Assembly: GCA_050262615.1 (NCBI GenBank)
Contig: JBLNEL010000329.1
Span: 1-64,000 of the forward strand
DNA: 64,000 nucleotides
Source of the DNA: JAUZPB01 sp050262615
GTDB lineage: Bacteria; Bacteroidota; Ignavibacteria; Ignavibacteriales; SURF-24
Direction of reading: 5' to 3'
Shown here piece by piece: positions 1 to 8,223 of this stretch. The first letter of the stretch is position 1; each line of letters begins with the position of its first letter. Made by a program: the position numbers and the translations under genes. Under the pieces are notes generated by a model. That model had not been told where the DNA came from, did no database searches, and saw only the letters and a program-made list of their open reading frames with translations.

Positions 1-347
1 AAGATATAAAGAAATTTTTTCCTGATTTCAGAGCAGAGAGTCTCAATAATGCTCATTATCATATAATCTTAAGGAATCTGGTTCCGGTAGGAATATTTGT
101 CTGTGAGTTTCATGAAAATGGAGTTGTTGAAGTTGCTCTTGATTATGTTATTCCTGATTACAGGGATCTGAAGAATGCTAATTTCATATATTCTGAAAAA
201 GCTCAGCAATTATATAAAAATGGTTTCAAAAGTTTTACAGCATCAAGTCAAATAAGTGTGCACCAGGGATATCTGAAAAAAGTCGGATACATTCAGGATG
301 AGCATCAAAAGGATCTGTTCAGAAAAGAGATCCTGGCTGGCCTTTAA
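1..347 (+). CDS. C-terminal part of a GNAT-like protein (5' end outside window)
   Basis: The frame starting at base 3 is open from the window edge to TAA at 345-347, giving about 114 residues. The visible protein contains the segment VALDYVIPDYRDLKNANFIY followed by a helix and a short strand. This resembles the C-terminal half of acetyltransferase-like proteins, where a beta strand leads into the acceptor-binding turn. No N-terminal start or acetyl-CoA loop can be seen because the gene begins outside the window. It converges on the response regulator at 428-1228, with 80 bases between the two stops. The family assignment is from memory of similar sequences and is tentative; that this is coding is more secure than the name. 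Confidence 0.55.
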   Translation, partial: DIKKFFPDFRAESLNNAHYHIILRNLVPVGIFVCEFHENGVVEVALDYVIPDYRDLKNANFIYSEKAQQLYKNGFKSFTASSQISVHQGYLKKVGYIQDEHQKDLFRKEILAGL

Positions 348-427
348 GGTAATTCATGAAATTATAGCAGAGCAGAAGTTTAAGATAATTCAGAAAATAA
401 AGGCAGAGTTTGAAGTATCAGAAAGCG

Positions 428-1228
428 TTATTTATTTGACCCGGAAAATGATCTTGCTTCTTCCTGCAGTTTTTTTTCTGTTATATCATTTAGCACGCTA
501 AGGATGCAAACCTGTCCTTTGATAATTATCTGTCTGCATGAAACAAGGCAGGTAATTATCTCTCCGGTTTTTTTGCGGAAGTTAAGTTCCATATTTTGGA
601 CAAGTCCTTCACGCTGCATTTTTCTGATCATTTTTTCCCTGTCCGAAGGATCAGCATAGAAGCTCAGGTCAGTAGCCGTATGAGCAATAATTTCATCGCG
701 GCTGTAGCCTGTAGTTTTTTCAAAAGCATTATTTATATCGATATATAGTCCTTCTTTAAGAGTTGTAATGCTGATTAAAGAAGGTATTTCACGGAAGATT
801 GCCGAAAGCAGCTGTTCAGATTCACGCAAAGAGACTTCAGAGAATTTTCTTTCGATTGCATAGCGGATTGAGCGAACGAGCAGGTTAGTATCGAATTCAC
901 CTTTTACAAGATAATCCTGTGCTCCCATCTGCAGGGCCTGGATTGTAAATTCCTCATCATCCAGGCTAGTCATAATAACTATCGGCAGGTTACCTGCCTC
1001 AGCTCTTGTTTTTTTTATAGTTTCCAAGCCAAAGCTATCGGGCAAAGTCAGATCAAGTAAAACAATGTCAAATTTTTCCTGTCTTAAGCGCTCCAAACCT
1101 GTAGAGAGGCGGAAAGAATGTTCAATACTTATAGCGACTCCTCTGGCTTCTTTTACCATTTCGAGAACCAATTGTGCATAGACCAGGCTATCTTCAATCA
1201 ACAAAGCTTTAATAAAGGTCTCTTTCAT
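428..1228 (-). CDS. Response regulator with REC and PAS domains, no output kinase
   Basis: This 266-residue cytoplasmic protein has an N-terminal receiver domain (about residues 6-125) with acidic pocket IED at 11-13, phospho-acceptor Asp59 in VLLDL and the conserved Lys in DYLVKG near 109. A PAS domain follows at about 138-255, ending in the usual DITEKK. It has no histidine kinase, DNA-binding or enzymatic domain, so it presumably works by protein contact or by passing phosphate on. Its receiver is closely related to those of the kinases at 16071 and 39725, sharing the HSFRLSTGLE-like helix and the RSIRYAIERK linker. It may therefore be a shortened paralogue or a partner of them. A three-copy 16-bp repeat lies upstream. 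The domain call is firm; the role is inferred. Confidence 0.9.
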   Translation of the reverse strand: MKETFIKALLIEDSLVYAQLVLEMVKEARGVAISIEHSFRLSTGLERLRQEKFDIVLLDLTLPDSFGLETIKKTRAEAGNLPIVIMTSLDDEEFTIQALQMGAQDYLVKGEFDTNLLVRSIRYAIERKFSEVSLRESEQLLSAIFREIPSLISITTLKEGLYIDINNAFEKTTGYSRDEIIAHTATDLSFYADPSDREKMIRKMQREGLVQNMELNFRKKTGEIITCLVSCRQIIIKGQVCILSVLNDITEKKLQEEARSFSGSNK

Positions 1229-1307
1229 TTCTGCCCCTGATACTCATAGAAAAAACTGCTGAATTAAGATAAACAAATAATTTCAGGATATCCATGTAAG
1301 TTTTTAT

Positions 1308-1355
1308 TACTTCTTTACTGTGATACTTCTTTACTGTGATACTTCTTTACTGTAA
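1308..1355. repeat. 16-bp tandem repeat, three copies
   Basis: The unit TACTTCTTTACTGTGA occurs at 1308-1323 and 1324-1339, then with one change at 1340-1355. It lies in the 306-base gap between the divergent REC-PAS gene and the SDR gene. The rest of the gap is AT-rich, apart from the inverted repeat at 1472-1503. Confidence 0.9.
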
Positions 1356-1471
1356 TATTTTTTGTCAGCCGGACATGTTTATCTAATAGTGCATTTAATA
1401 TAAAAATCTAAGATAAATATTCCTAATAAACTTAATATCTTTATGTTGTTTATTATTTCGTTTATATTCAT

Positions 1472-1503
1472 TAAACCAGTGCAAAAAAGATGACACTGGT
1501 TTA
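1472..1503. promoter_or_regulatory. 10-bp inverted repeat ahead of the SDR gene, candidate operator
   Basis: TAAACCAGTG (1472-1481) and CACTGGTTTA (1494-1503) form a perfect inverted repeat with a 12-base spacer. The half-site centres are 22 bp apart, two helical turns. It lies 17 bases before the Shine-Dalgarno of the SDR gene. That placement suits a dimeric repressor, although a 5'-UTR hairpin is also possible. Confidence 0.45.
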
Positions 1504-1534
1504 GATAATACAAAATACCGGGAGGAAAACCAGA

Positions 1535-2410
1535 ATGCATTCAGGATCAATGCTGAGCAAAGATGCGCTAAAGGACAAAGTAATAGTTATAACCGGCGGT
1601 GGTACGGGTTTAGGGAAATCGATGGCCGGGAATTTTCTTAACTCAGGGGCAAAGCTTGCAATAACAAGCAGAAAGATGGATGTTTTAGAAGCCACAGCTT
1701 CAGAGCTGCGAGAGGCCACCGGTGGTGAGGTCTTAGCGGTGCAATGTGATGTAGTTGATTACAATCAGGTAGAGAAGATGTATAATAAAGTCAGGGAATA
1801 TTTCGGAGGAGTTGATGTGCTGGTCAATAATGCTGCAGGAAATTTTATAAGTCCAACCGAAAGGCTTTCGAACCGTGCCTTTGACATAATAGTTAATATA
1901 GTACTTAAGGGAACGTACAACTGCACACTAGTCTTTGGCAAGCACTGGATAAGTGAAAAGCGGAAAGCCAGTGTACTTAATATTGTGACCACATATGCCT
2001 GGACTGGATCAGCATATGTAGTTCCGTCGGCATGTGCGAAGGCTGGTGTATTAGCCCTTACGCGTTCACTTGCAGTTGAATGGGCAAAATACAATATAAG
2101 GTTTAATGCAATTGCTCCCGGCCCGTTTCCAACAAAAGGCGCCTGGGACCGTCTGCTGCCAGGTGAATTCATAAGCAAGTTTGATCCGGCCAAAAGAAAT
2201 CCGATGAAAAGAATGGGTGAGCATCAGGAGCTTACTAATCTGGCGGCATATCTTGTCTCGGATTATTCAGATTATATAAATGGTGAAGTAATAACAATAG
2301 ATGGCGGTGAATGGTTAAAGGGTGCAGGAGAATTTAGTATACTTGAGGACACAACAGCTGAAGAGTGGGATAATATTGAAAAGATGGTAAGGAGAGCAAA
2401 AAGCCAGTAG
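1535..2410 (+). CDS. SDR oxidoreductase, 2,4-dienoyl-CoA reductase-like
   Basis: This 291-residue cytoplasmic protein has the classical SDR fold, with cofactor motif GGGTGLG at 21-27 and NNAAG at 98-102. The C-terminal part matches the mitochondrial/peroxisomal 2,4-dienoyl-CoA reductase group more than ordinary FabG. It carries the PGPFPTKGA loop, the NPMKRMGEHQELTNLAAYL helix and INGEVITIDGG. The catalytic set expected for that group is present: Asn121, Tyr154 in TTYAWTG, and Ser165 and Lys169 in SACAKAG. The likely reaction is NADPH-dependent reduction of 2,4-dienoyl-CoA during unsaturated fatty acid breakdown. The chosen ATG follows GGGAGG by nine bases; an ATG at 1550 is possible. No other beta-oxidation gene is nearby. 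Confidence 0.85.
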   Translation: MHSGSMLSKDALKDKVIVITGGGTGLGKSMAGNFLNSGAKLAITSRKMDVLEATASELREATGGEVLAVQCDVVDYNQVEKMYNKVREYFGGVDVLVNNAAGNFISPTERLSNRAFDIIVNIVLKGTYNCTLVFGKHWISEKRKASVLNIVTTYAWTGSAYVVPSACAKAGVLALTRSLAVEWAKYNIRFNAIAPGPFPTKGAWDRLLPGEFISKFDPAKRNPMKRMGEHQELTNLAAYLVSDYSDYINGEVITIDGGEWLKGAGEFSILEDTTAEEWDNIEKMVRRAKSQ

Positions 2411-2630
2411 AAAGTCAGTTAAAAGAATTAACTTCAAGAATCAGCAGCAGGATTTGTCTAAGAAGCGCTTAAATTCGTGAGCAAACAGATAAAAACAGTT
2501 GAAATTTTATTAATTATTTATAACTTATACGAAAATCGGGCTGCAATAGATCAGCAGGTCTTCAGTTTACTTTAGTTGCAACACGCTTAACAGCTTCTTA
2601 GGTTACATCAACATAATATTGAGGGGGAAA

Positions 2631-4031
2631 ATGGACACTATTTTAGTAATTGATGATGATGAAGGCGTAAGAGAAACCCTGAATATCGGTCTCAAAGAGC
2701 TTAAGGCCAGGATCCTACTTGCAGGCAACGGGCGGACGGGAATTGAGATGCTCGAACATGAACATCCTGATCTGGTAATTACGGACCTGAAGATGCCTGA
2801 TCTTACGGGTATAGATGTACTTAAAAAAGCAAAAGAATTTGACGACAACATGCCGGTAATTCTGATCACTGCTTTTGATGATATGTTTCTTACAATAAAG
2901 GCTATGCAGATGGGGGCATATGATTATATCGAAAAGCCTCTGGATATGACGAGATTTATTGTTACAGTAAGGCGTGCTCTGGAGAGCAAGAAATTAAGTG
3001 AGCGGTTAGTTACCGCTATTTCTAAAGACAGTGAGGCCTACCAGGCTGAAAACAGCCTAATTGGAAAAACCCAGGAGATGAAGGAGATACTGAAAAAGAT
3101 CGGGAAAATATCTTCCAGCAAGGTAAGCATACTTATACAGGGAGAAAGCGGAACGGGAAAGGAATTAATAACTAAAATTATACATTATACAGGCATTACA
3201 AAAAGTCAGCCATTTATAGCTGTAAATTGTACAGCGCTTTCAGAATCCCTGCTTGAGAGCGAGCTATTCGGGCATGTAAAGGGGGCATTTACAGGAGCAG
3301 TAAGGGATAAAAAAGGCAAATTCGAGCTTGCCGGAGAAGGCACAATTTTTCTTGATGAGATTTCCGAGATCTCGCCTAATCTGCAGGTAAAGCTCTTAAG
3401 AGTAATTCAGGAGCGGGAATTCGAAAGGGTCGGGGCTGAGAGCACAATTTCAATGAACGCAAGAATAGTTGCCGCTACGAACCGTAATCTTCAGCAGCTG
3501 GTTCAGGAGGGAAAGTTCAGGGAGGATCTTTATTACAGGCTAAAGGTATTTACAATTGATATACCGCCTTTAAGAGAAAGGAAGGAAGACATTCCGGCGC
3601 TTGTGGTGCATTTCCTCAGAAAAATAAATAAAGATCTTCACAAGAATGTCAGCAAGATCCCGTATGAAGTAATGGAGATGCTGCAGAATCATGATTGGAC
3701 AGGAAACGTTCGTGAACTTGAAAATACGCTGCTTCAGGCTGTTGTTCTTGCAAAAGGAGATGTGCTTGAAAAAGAAAATATACTTATAAGAAGGACTAAC
3801 AATTATGCAAACTTAAACAATGCTTTTGAAAGGAGCAGATTAAGTCTTGCAGAGGTTGAAAAAGACCATATCAGGCTGGTACTTGAAAGTGTGAACTGGG
3901 ATAAACAGGAAGCCTGTAAGATACTTAATATAAGCAAGGCTACTATTTACAATAAAATTGAAAGCTACAGACTCTCTGAAAGAAAGGAAAACGTTGAAAG
4001 AAAAGAAAACCCTGTTGAGCAGGAAGTCTGA
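2631..4031 (+). CDS. Sigma-54-dependent response regulator (NtrC family)
   Basis: The 466-residue protein has a receiver domain (about 1-120, Asp52 in TDLKMPD, Lys102 in EKP). An AAA+ sigma-54 activation domain follows, with Walker A GESGTGKE at 171-178, the GAFTGA loop at 218-223 and an R-finger region further on. It ends in a Fis-type helix-turn-helix (about 425-450) and a charged tail. It binds DNA upstream of sigma-54 promoters and drives open-complex formation by ATP hydrolysis when phosphorylated. The ATG at 2631 is chosen because GAGGGGG precedes it by a few bases; an upstream in-frame TTG at 2619 has no such support. No kinase gene is adjacent. The nearest downstream genes (4413 and 4910) lie behind a sigma-54-type promoter and are the obvious candidate targets. 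Confidence 0.93.
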   Translation: MDTILVIDDDEGVRETLNIGLKELKARILLAGNGRTGIEMLEHEHPDLVITDLKMPDLTGIDVLKKAKEFDDNMPVILITAFDDMFLTIKAMQMGAYDYIEKPLDMTRFIVTVRRALESKKLSERLVTAISKDSEAYQAENSLIGKTQEMKEILKKIGKISSSKVSILIQGESGTGKELITKIIHYTGITKSQPFIAVNCTALSESLLESELFGHVKGAFTGAVRDKKGKFELAGEGTIFLDEISEISPNLQVKLLRVIQEREFERVGAESTISMNARIVAATNRNLQQLVQEGKFREDLYYRLKVFTIDIPPLRERKEDIPALVVHFLRKINKDLHKNVSKIPYEVMEMLQNHDWTGNVRELENTLLQAVVLAKGDVLEKENILIRRTNNYANLNNAFERSRLSLAEVEKDHIRLVLESVNWDKQEACKILNISKATIYNKIESYRLSERKENVERKENPVEQEV

Positions 4032-4058
4032 AAAAGAAGAGAGTATATTTACTTTAAG

Positions 4059-4084
4059 CGGAGCCTAAAGGCTCCGTTTTTTTT
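4059..4084 (+). terminator. Rho-independent terminator after the NtrC-type regulator
   Basis: A perfect 7-bp stem CGGAGCC/GGCTCCG with a TAAA loop is followed by eight T. It lies 28 bases past the stop codon of the regulator gene and separates it from the cheW-like gene. Confidence 0.9.
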
Positions 4085-4143
4085 ACCAGTATTAAAGTTA
4101 TCGAATAAATCTAACTCATTAAATTTAATGCAATAAATTTCGT

Positions 4144-4213
4144 CAAATAGGCTTCTCCAAATAGACATCTCCAAATAGACTTCTCCAAATAGACTTCATC
4201 GAATCAACTTCAT
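4144..4213. repeat. 14-bp tandem repeat, five copies
   Basis: Units of the form CAAATAGACTTCTC start at 4144, 4158, 4172, 4186 and 4200; the last copies are degenerate (CGAATCAACTTCAT). It fills part of the 381-base gap between the NtrC-type regulator and the cheW-like gene, upstream of the sigma-54-type promoter. Confidence 0.85.
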
Positions 4214-4363
4214 TAAATCAATTCCTACGGGATATGTACCAGAAACATTTCAAACAGCGGAGATAATATAATAATTAGACTCACAGAGTTTAATATTTAG
4301 AATTAATCTTCAGATAAAGTCTTTTGAGTTTCGAAAAAAGATGAAAATCAAATTTTGTTTGTC

Positions 4364-4378
4364 TGGCACCAGACTTGA
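4364..4378 (+). promoter_or_regulatory. Sigma-54-type (-24/-12) promoter for the cheW-like gene
   Basis: TGGCAC-N5-TTGA reads as a -24/-12 element. GG at 4365-4366 is ten bases from GA at 4377-4378, so the spacing is exact and only the last base of the -12 GC is off consensus. It would start transcription near 4390, some 20-25 bases before the ATG at 4413. The NtrC-type regulator encoded just upstream supports the call. Confidence 0.6.
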
Positions 4379-4412
4379 AGACCTACATTAATAAAAAAAA
4401 GAAAGGAATTTT

Positions 4413-4871
4413 ATGGCAGTTTCAACTGATTTTATCGAAGAAGTGATGGGGCTAATAGTTTTTGAAATATCCGGCAAGGAATTTTCTGCAAGCATAAAGG
4501 ACATATATACAGTTATTAAGCCCAACTACGATGAACAGCCCGGACTGCACTCCCCTTTTTATCCGCATCTTCTGATAAATAAGAAGAAAATACCAGTAAT
4601 CAACCTTCACAAATTTTTCGGATTAAAAGCAAAGGCAGAGACCGACGAGAGCAGAATACTTATTGTCGAATCCTCTTCAGGGCATTTCGGTTTTTATGTA
4701 GAGTCAGTAAAAGAGGTATTTACAATAAGCATGTATATAAGGGAGAAGCTTACATTCATCTCTTCAAGCAGCAGTATGTATTTGAAAGGAAAGATAAGAT
4801 ATAAGGAAAGAGTGCTCAACCTTCCTGATTTTGAAAAGATAGCGGGTGATCATCTTGTTATGGCTAACTAA
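4413..4871 (+). CDS. CheW-like domain protein
   Basis: This 152-residue cytoplasmic protein consists of a single CheW-like beta-barrel. The hallmarks are MGLIVFEISGKEFSASIKDIYTV... at 12-31, the VINLHKFFGL segment near 63-72, and a GFYVESVKEVF strand near 93. CheW domains couple receptors to CheA-type kinases. No receptor, cheA, cheY or cheR gene is in the window, so it may serve a distant array or act as a stand-alone scaffold. The first ATG follows GAAAGGA at a suitable distance; residue Met12 is an alternative start. It is followed after 38 bases by the multicopper oxidase and probably shares its sigma-54-type promoter, linking it to the NtrC-type regulator. Confidence 0.75.
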   Translation: MAVSTDFIEEVMGLIVFEISGKEFSASIKDIYTVIKPNYDEQPGLHSPFYPHLLINKKKIPVINLHKFFGLKAKAETDESRILIVESSSGHFGFYVESVKEVFTISMYIREKLTFISSSSSMYLKGKIRYKERVLNLPDFEKIAGDHLVMAN

Positions 4872-4909
4872 ATTAAGCAGTGTTTGTCTATTACGGAGGA
4901 AAAACAAAA

Positions 4910-7129
4910 ATGAAAAGCAGAAGAGAATTTCTGAAGATTATAGGTCTAAGCGGTGCGGGTTTATTGATCCCGTGGGGAAGGGCCGGGAGAGTTTTTGGCC
5001 ATACATTATCAGATGGGGCCCTGAGGATAAATCCAAACAAACTTGATAAATATGCAGACAAGCTGCCGATTCCAGGCGTATATAAACCAAAGGTTATTGA
5101 GGAGAACGGCATAAAGATCGATTATTACGAGATCAAAGTCCAGGAGTGCAGGCAATGGCTGCACAAATATTTTGAAACAGAAGGAGAATCATATAAAGCC
5201 AATCTCTGGGGATATGGTCCTTTAGGCGGGCAGGTCTCATCACCGGCAGCGACGATAGAGGCCAGGAAAGGCAGGCCTGTAAGGGTAAGGTTTATAAATA
5301 AACTTGATCCCACGGTGTCTCATCCGCTGGAGAAGGCATTAGATAAGACTTTGACCGGAGCAGAGGATCCGGTTATTCACCGTACTGTTACGCATCTTCA
5401 TGGTGCTGAAGTGCCTTCAGACAGTGATGGATGGATGATGAAAAGTTTTAATCCCGGGGAGGAATTTGTTTATAATTATCCAAACCTGCAGGAAGGTGCA
5501 ACGCTGTGGTATCATGATCATGCAATGGGCATTACAAGGTTAAACACGCTGGCGGGTCTGGCCGGATTTTATCTCTTAAGAGATCCAAAGTATGAAGATG
5601 AATTCCTGGCAGGCGGAGTTATTAAGAATCCCGATTTTCTTAATCTTCCGAGGAACATTGGAGGTAAGGTCTATGAGATACCGCTTGCAATTCAGGACAG
5701 GCTATTGACAGAAAAAGGTTTGATTGATTATCCGTTTGAAGAAGTAGGTCAGACGGAGCATCCAAACTGGGCGCCCGAATACTTTGGTAATATAATACTT
5801 GTAAACGGAAAGGCGTGGCCATATCTTGAAGTTGAGGCGCGGAAATACCGTTTCCGGGTTCTAAACGGATCAAACTCAAGAGTATACAATCTGAAGCTTT
5901 CAGAAAATCTTCCGATTTATCTTATAGGTACTGATGGAGGGTTTATACCTCAGCCGGTTAAAATAGAGTCGTTAATACTAATGCCAGGAGAGCGGGCAGA
6001 TCTGATAGTAGATTTTACAGGAGTTACTCCAGGCACAAAGATTTTGCTTAATAATGATGCAAACGCTCCTTTTCCTGATGGTGATGCTACAGATGAGCAC
6101 ACAAGTCAGATAATGCAATTCAGAGTAATTCCACATGATCTACTTTTTCCTGATACAAGTTCAATACCGGCGGCAATTGCAGGGTTAAGGGCATTTATAC
6201 CATATGATCCCAAAACATCAAATTACAAAAAGAGGACATTTACATTAAATGAGCTTGAAGTAAACGGCACTCCGGTAATGGCAGTAGTAAACAATCGTGC
6301 ATTTATGGACTGTTTATCAGAGGACGAATCGCCTGAATTCGGTGCAACCGAGATCTGGGAGTTTGTTAATATGACAATGGATGCTCATCCGATACATCTG
6401 CACTGTGTTCAGTTCAATCTTTTAAACAGGCAGGCATTTAATAGTGATGAAATGACCGGATATCCGGCAGAATTCTACAAAAACGGGCAGAACGGTCTGG
6501 AACTTGAAAATGGTCTGCACAGGCCGACAAGAAAACCGGTTTCAGTTCCAATAGAGCCATATCTTACAGGTGAGCCTATATTGCCGAAGCCTGAGGAAAG
6601 ATGCTGGAAGGACACTATAATAATGTATCCGGGTGAGGTTACCAGGATACTTGTAGATTTCAGTGTAAGATTTAAGCCGACAAGTCCGGATGGATATGAA
6701 AGGTATGTTTATCATTGTCACATACTCGATCATGAAGACAATGAGATGGTGCGTCCGCTTGTAATAAGAGTGCCCGGGACGAAGTTCGATGATATGGCGC
6801 ATATGAAAGGCAATTACACATCAGTTGCTTCAGGCGGGACTATGCCGGCGTCGGCGATGCTTATGCAAAATTATCCAAATCCATTTAATCCATCTACAGA
6901 GATATCCTTCAGGCTAGACAGGGTGGAGGATGTAGAACTAAAGGTTTACAGTATTAACGGTCAGGAGGTTTGCACACTTATTGAAGGAGGAACATACCAG
7001 GCAGGAGAACACAAAGTAAAGTGGAATGGGAAAACCGGTCATGGAGCCTCTGCAGCAAGCGGCACATATATCTGCAGATTAAAGACAAGCAGTTTCAGTC
7101 AGTCAATAAAAATGAATCTTATCAGGTAG
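4910..7129 (+). CDS. Multicopper oxidase with Tat signal and T9SS type-A sorting domain
   Basis: The 739-residue protein is a CotA/laccase-like multicopper oxidase, which oxidises phenolic or metal substrates and reduces oxygen to water. Copper ligands are visible as HLHG (162-165), WYHDHAMG (200-207), HPIHLH (493-498) and HCHILDHEDNEM (602-613), the last giving the type-1 site with a Met axial ligand. The N-terminus SRREFLK with a hydrophobic stretch is a twin-arginine signal. Residues 653-739 form a type IX secretion sorting domain beginning NYPNPFNPSTEISF. The protein should fold with copper in the cytoplasm, cross by Tat and then leave through the T9SS. The ATG at 4910 is chosen over the earlier in-frame start because GGAGGA precedes it by nine bases and the Tat motif follows it directly. 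Confidence 0.93.
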   Translation: MKSRREFLKIIGLSGAGLLIPWGRAGRVFGHTLSDGALRINPNKLDKYADKLPIPGVYKPKVIEENGIKIDYYEIKVQECRQWLHKYFETEGESYKANLWGYGPLGGQVSSPAATIEARKGRPVRVRFINKLDPTVSHPLEKALDKTLTGAEDPVIHRTVTHLHGAEVPSDSDGWMMKSFNPGEEFVYNYPNLQEGATLWYHDHAMGITRLNTLAGLAGFYLLRDPKYEDEFLAGGVIKNPDFLNLPRNIGGKVYEIPLAIQDRLLTEKGLIDYPFEEVGQTEHPNWAPEYFGNIILVNGKAWPYLEVEARKYRFRVLNGSNSRVYNLKLSENLPIYLIGTDGGFIPQPVKIESLILMPGERADLIVDFTGVTPGTKILLNNDANAPFPDGDATDEHTSQIMQFRVIPHDLLFPDTSSIPAAIAGLRAFIPYDPKTSNYKKRTFTLNELEVNGTPVMAVVNNRAFMDCLSEDESPEFGATEIWEFVNMTMDAHPIHLHCVQFNLLNRQAFNSDEMTGYPAEFYKNGQNGLELENGLHRPTRKPVSVPIEPYLTGEPILPKPEERCWKDTIIMYPGEVTRILVDFSVRFKPTSPDGYERYVYHCHILDHEDNEMVRPLVIRVPGTKFDDMAHMKGNYTSVASGGTMPASAMLMQNYPNPFNPSTEISFRLDRVEDVELKVYSINGQEVCTLIEGGTYQAGEHKVKWNGKTGHGASAASGTYICRLKTSSFSQSIKMNLIR

Positions 7130-7189
7130 CTGAATTATTCAGGGATCCTGTTAAAAATAATCCAATTTCATTTACCTTCACAGATAAAA

Positions 7190-7221
7190 AAAAGTCCCGC
7201 ATTTATTTTTGCGGGACTTTT
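7190..7221. terminator. Bidirectional terminator between multicopper oxidase and M48 protease
   Basis: A perfect 12-bp stem, AAAAGTCCCGCA and TGCGGGACTTTT, has an 8-base T-rich loop. Because the stem ends in A4/T4, U-rich tails are available in both directions, serving both convergent genes. Confidence 0.9.
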
Positions 7222-7232
7222 CTATTCAATTT

Positions 7233-7280
7233 AGCTGGTTATCAGCTCAGCTGGTTATCAGCTCAGCTGGTTATCAGCTC
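7233..7280. repeat. 16-bp tandem repeat, three copies, overlapping a stop codon
   Basis: Three exact copies of AGCTGGTTATCAGCTC occupy 7233-7248, 7249-7264 and 7265-7280. The last copy contains the stop codon (7274-7276) and final codons of the minus-strand M48 protease gene. Confidence 0.95.
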
Positions 7281-8092
7281 GATTTCCTGTAATACTTCAT
7301 AGCTTCAGGCAGTTCATCCTTGATTTTATTTATTCTTGTCTGGTCAGACGGGTGAGTGCTTAAGAATTCCGGGGGGGCACCTTTTGACTGTGCTGCCATT
7401 TTCTGCCAGAAGCCTACGGCGCTATTTGGATCATAGCCAGCCATAGACATAAATATAAGGCCTAAGCGGTCGGCTTCACTTTCCTGAGTACGGCTAAAAG
7501 GAAGAAGTACTCCAACCTGTGCGCCTAAGCCGAAGGCTGCCATGTAGAGCTGTTGAGTAGCCTGAGGTTTTGTTTTAATAGCTTCCTGAAGAGCGATGCC
7601 GCCCAGCTGTGCCAGAAGTCCCTGGCTCATTCTCTCGTCGCCATGTTTTGCAACTGCATGTGATATTTCATGTCCCATTACCACAGCAAGGCTTGCCTCG
7701 TCGCTTGCAAGCGGCAGTATTCCCGAATAAACGACTACTTTACCTCCAGGCATGCACCAGGCGTTTACCTGCGGGTCCTCTACAAGGTTAAATTCCCACT
7801 GATAGCCTTTTAATTCATCTGAAAGGTTATTCTGAGCAAAATACTGTTCAACGGCTTTTTGTATTTTAGATCCGACACGTTTTACCATTTGTGCCTGATC
7901 GGTGCCGGTTACTACTTTGTGGCTTTTAATAAAGTCGCCATACTGCTGAAAGCTCATCGATAGCATTTGAGAATTAGGAACCAGATCCAACTGTCTTCTT
8001 CCTGTTAAAGGTACGGTACTGCATTCAACAAGAATTAGTGAAAACAGTAAAACTACCGGGTACAGCAGATATCTTGAAATTTTCATAATCAC
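7274..8092 (-). CDS. M48-family zinc metalloprotease lipoprotein
   Basis: The 272-residue protein starts with a signal peptide ending in a lipobox (LVEC, Cys24), so it should be anchored to a membrane on the periplasmic side. The zinc site is HEISH at 141-145, with the third ligand in ESEAD at about 204-208, as in LoiP/YcaL/Oma1-type M48 peptidases. Such enzymes degrade misfolded or damaged envelope proteins. The length is normal for this subgroup and the protein has no TPR extension. It stands alone: a terminator separates it from the convergent multicopper oxidase gene, and glpD follows upstream after 131 bases. The family assignment is firm; the substrate is unknown. Confidence 0.93.
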   Translation of the reverse strand: MIMKISRYLLYPVVLLFSLILVECSTVPLTGRRQLDLVPNSQMLSMSFQQYGDFIKSHKVVTGTDQAQMVKRVGSKIQKAVEQYFAQNNLSDELKGYQWEFNLVEDPQVNAWCMPGGKVVVYSGILPLASDEASLAVVMGHEISHAVAKHGDERMSQGLLAQLGGIALQEAIKTKPQATQQLYMAAFGLGAQVGVLLPFSRTQESEADRLGLIFMSMAGYDPNSAVGFWQKMAAQSKGAPPEFLSTHPSDQTRINKIKDELPEAMKYYRKSS

Positions 8093-8223
8093 TTTTCCTC
8101 TTTATTGCTGTTATGTGAATATAAGTAAGAATTTGCGGAATTTTTGTACTATCTCTTTAAAACAAACTAACAAGGAAAAAAGTTAATTTCAATTCTGAAA
8201 ATTTACAAATAAAAAAGGATTGT

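Noticed and set aside
298..501. 67-residue plus-strand frame
   Set aside because: It overlaps the real end of the GNAT-like gene in another frame and runs into the minus-strand regulator; composition is not protein-like.
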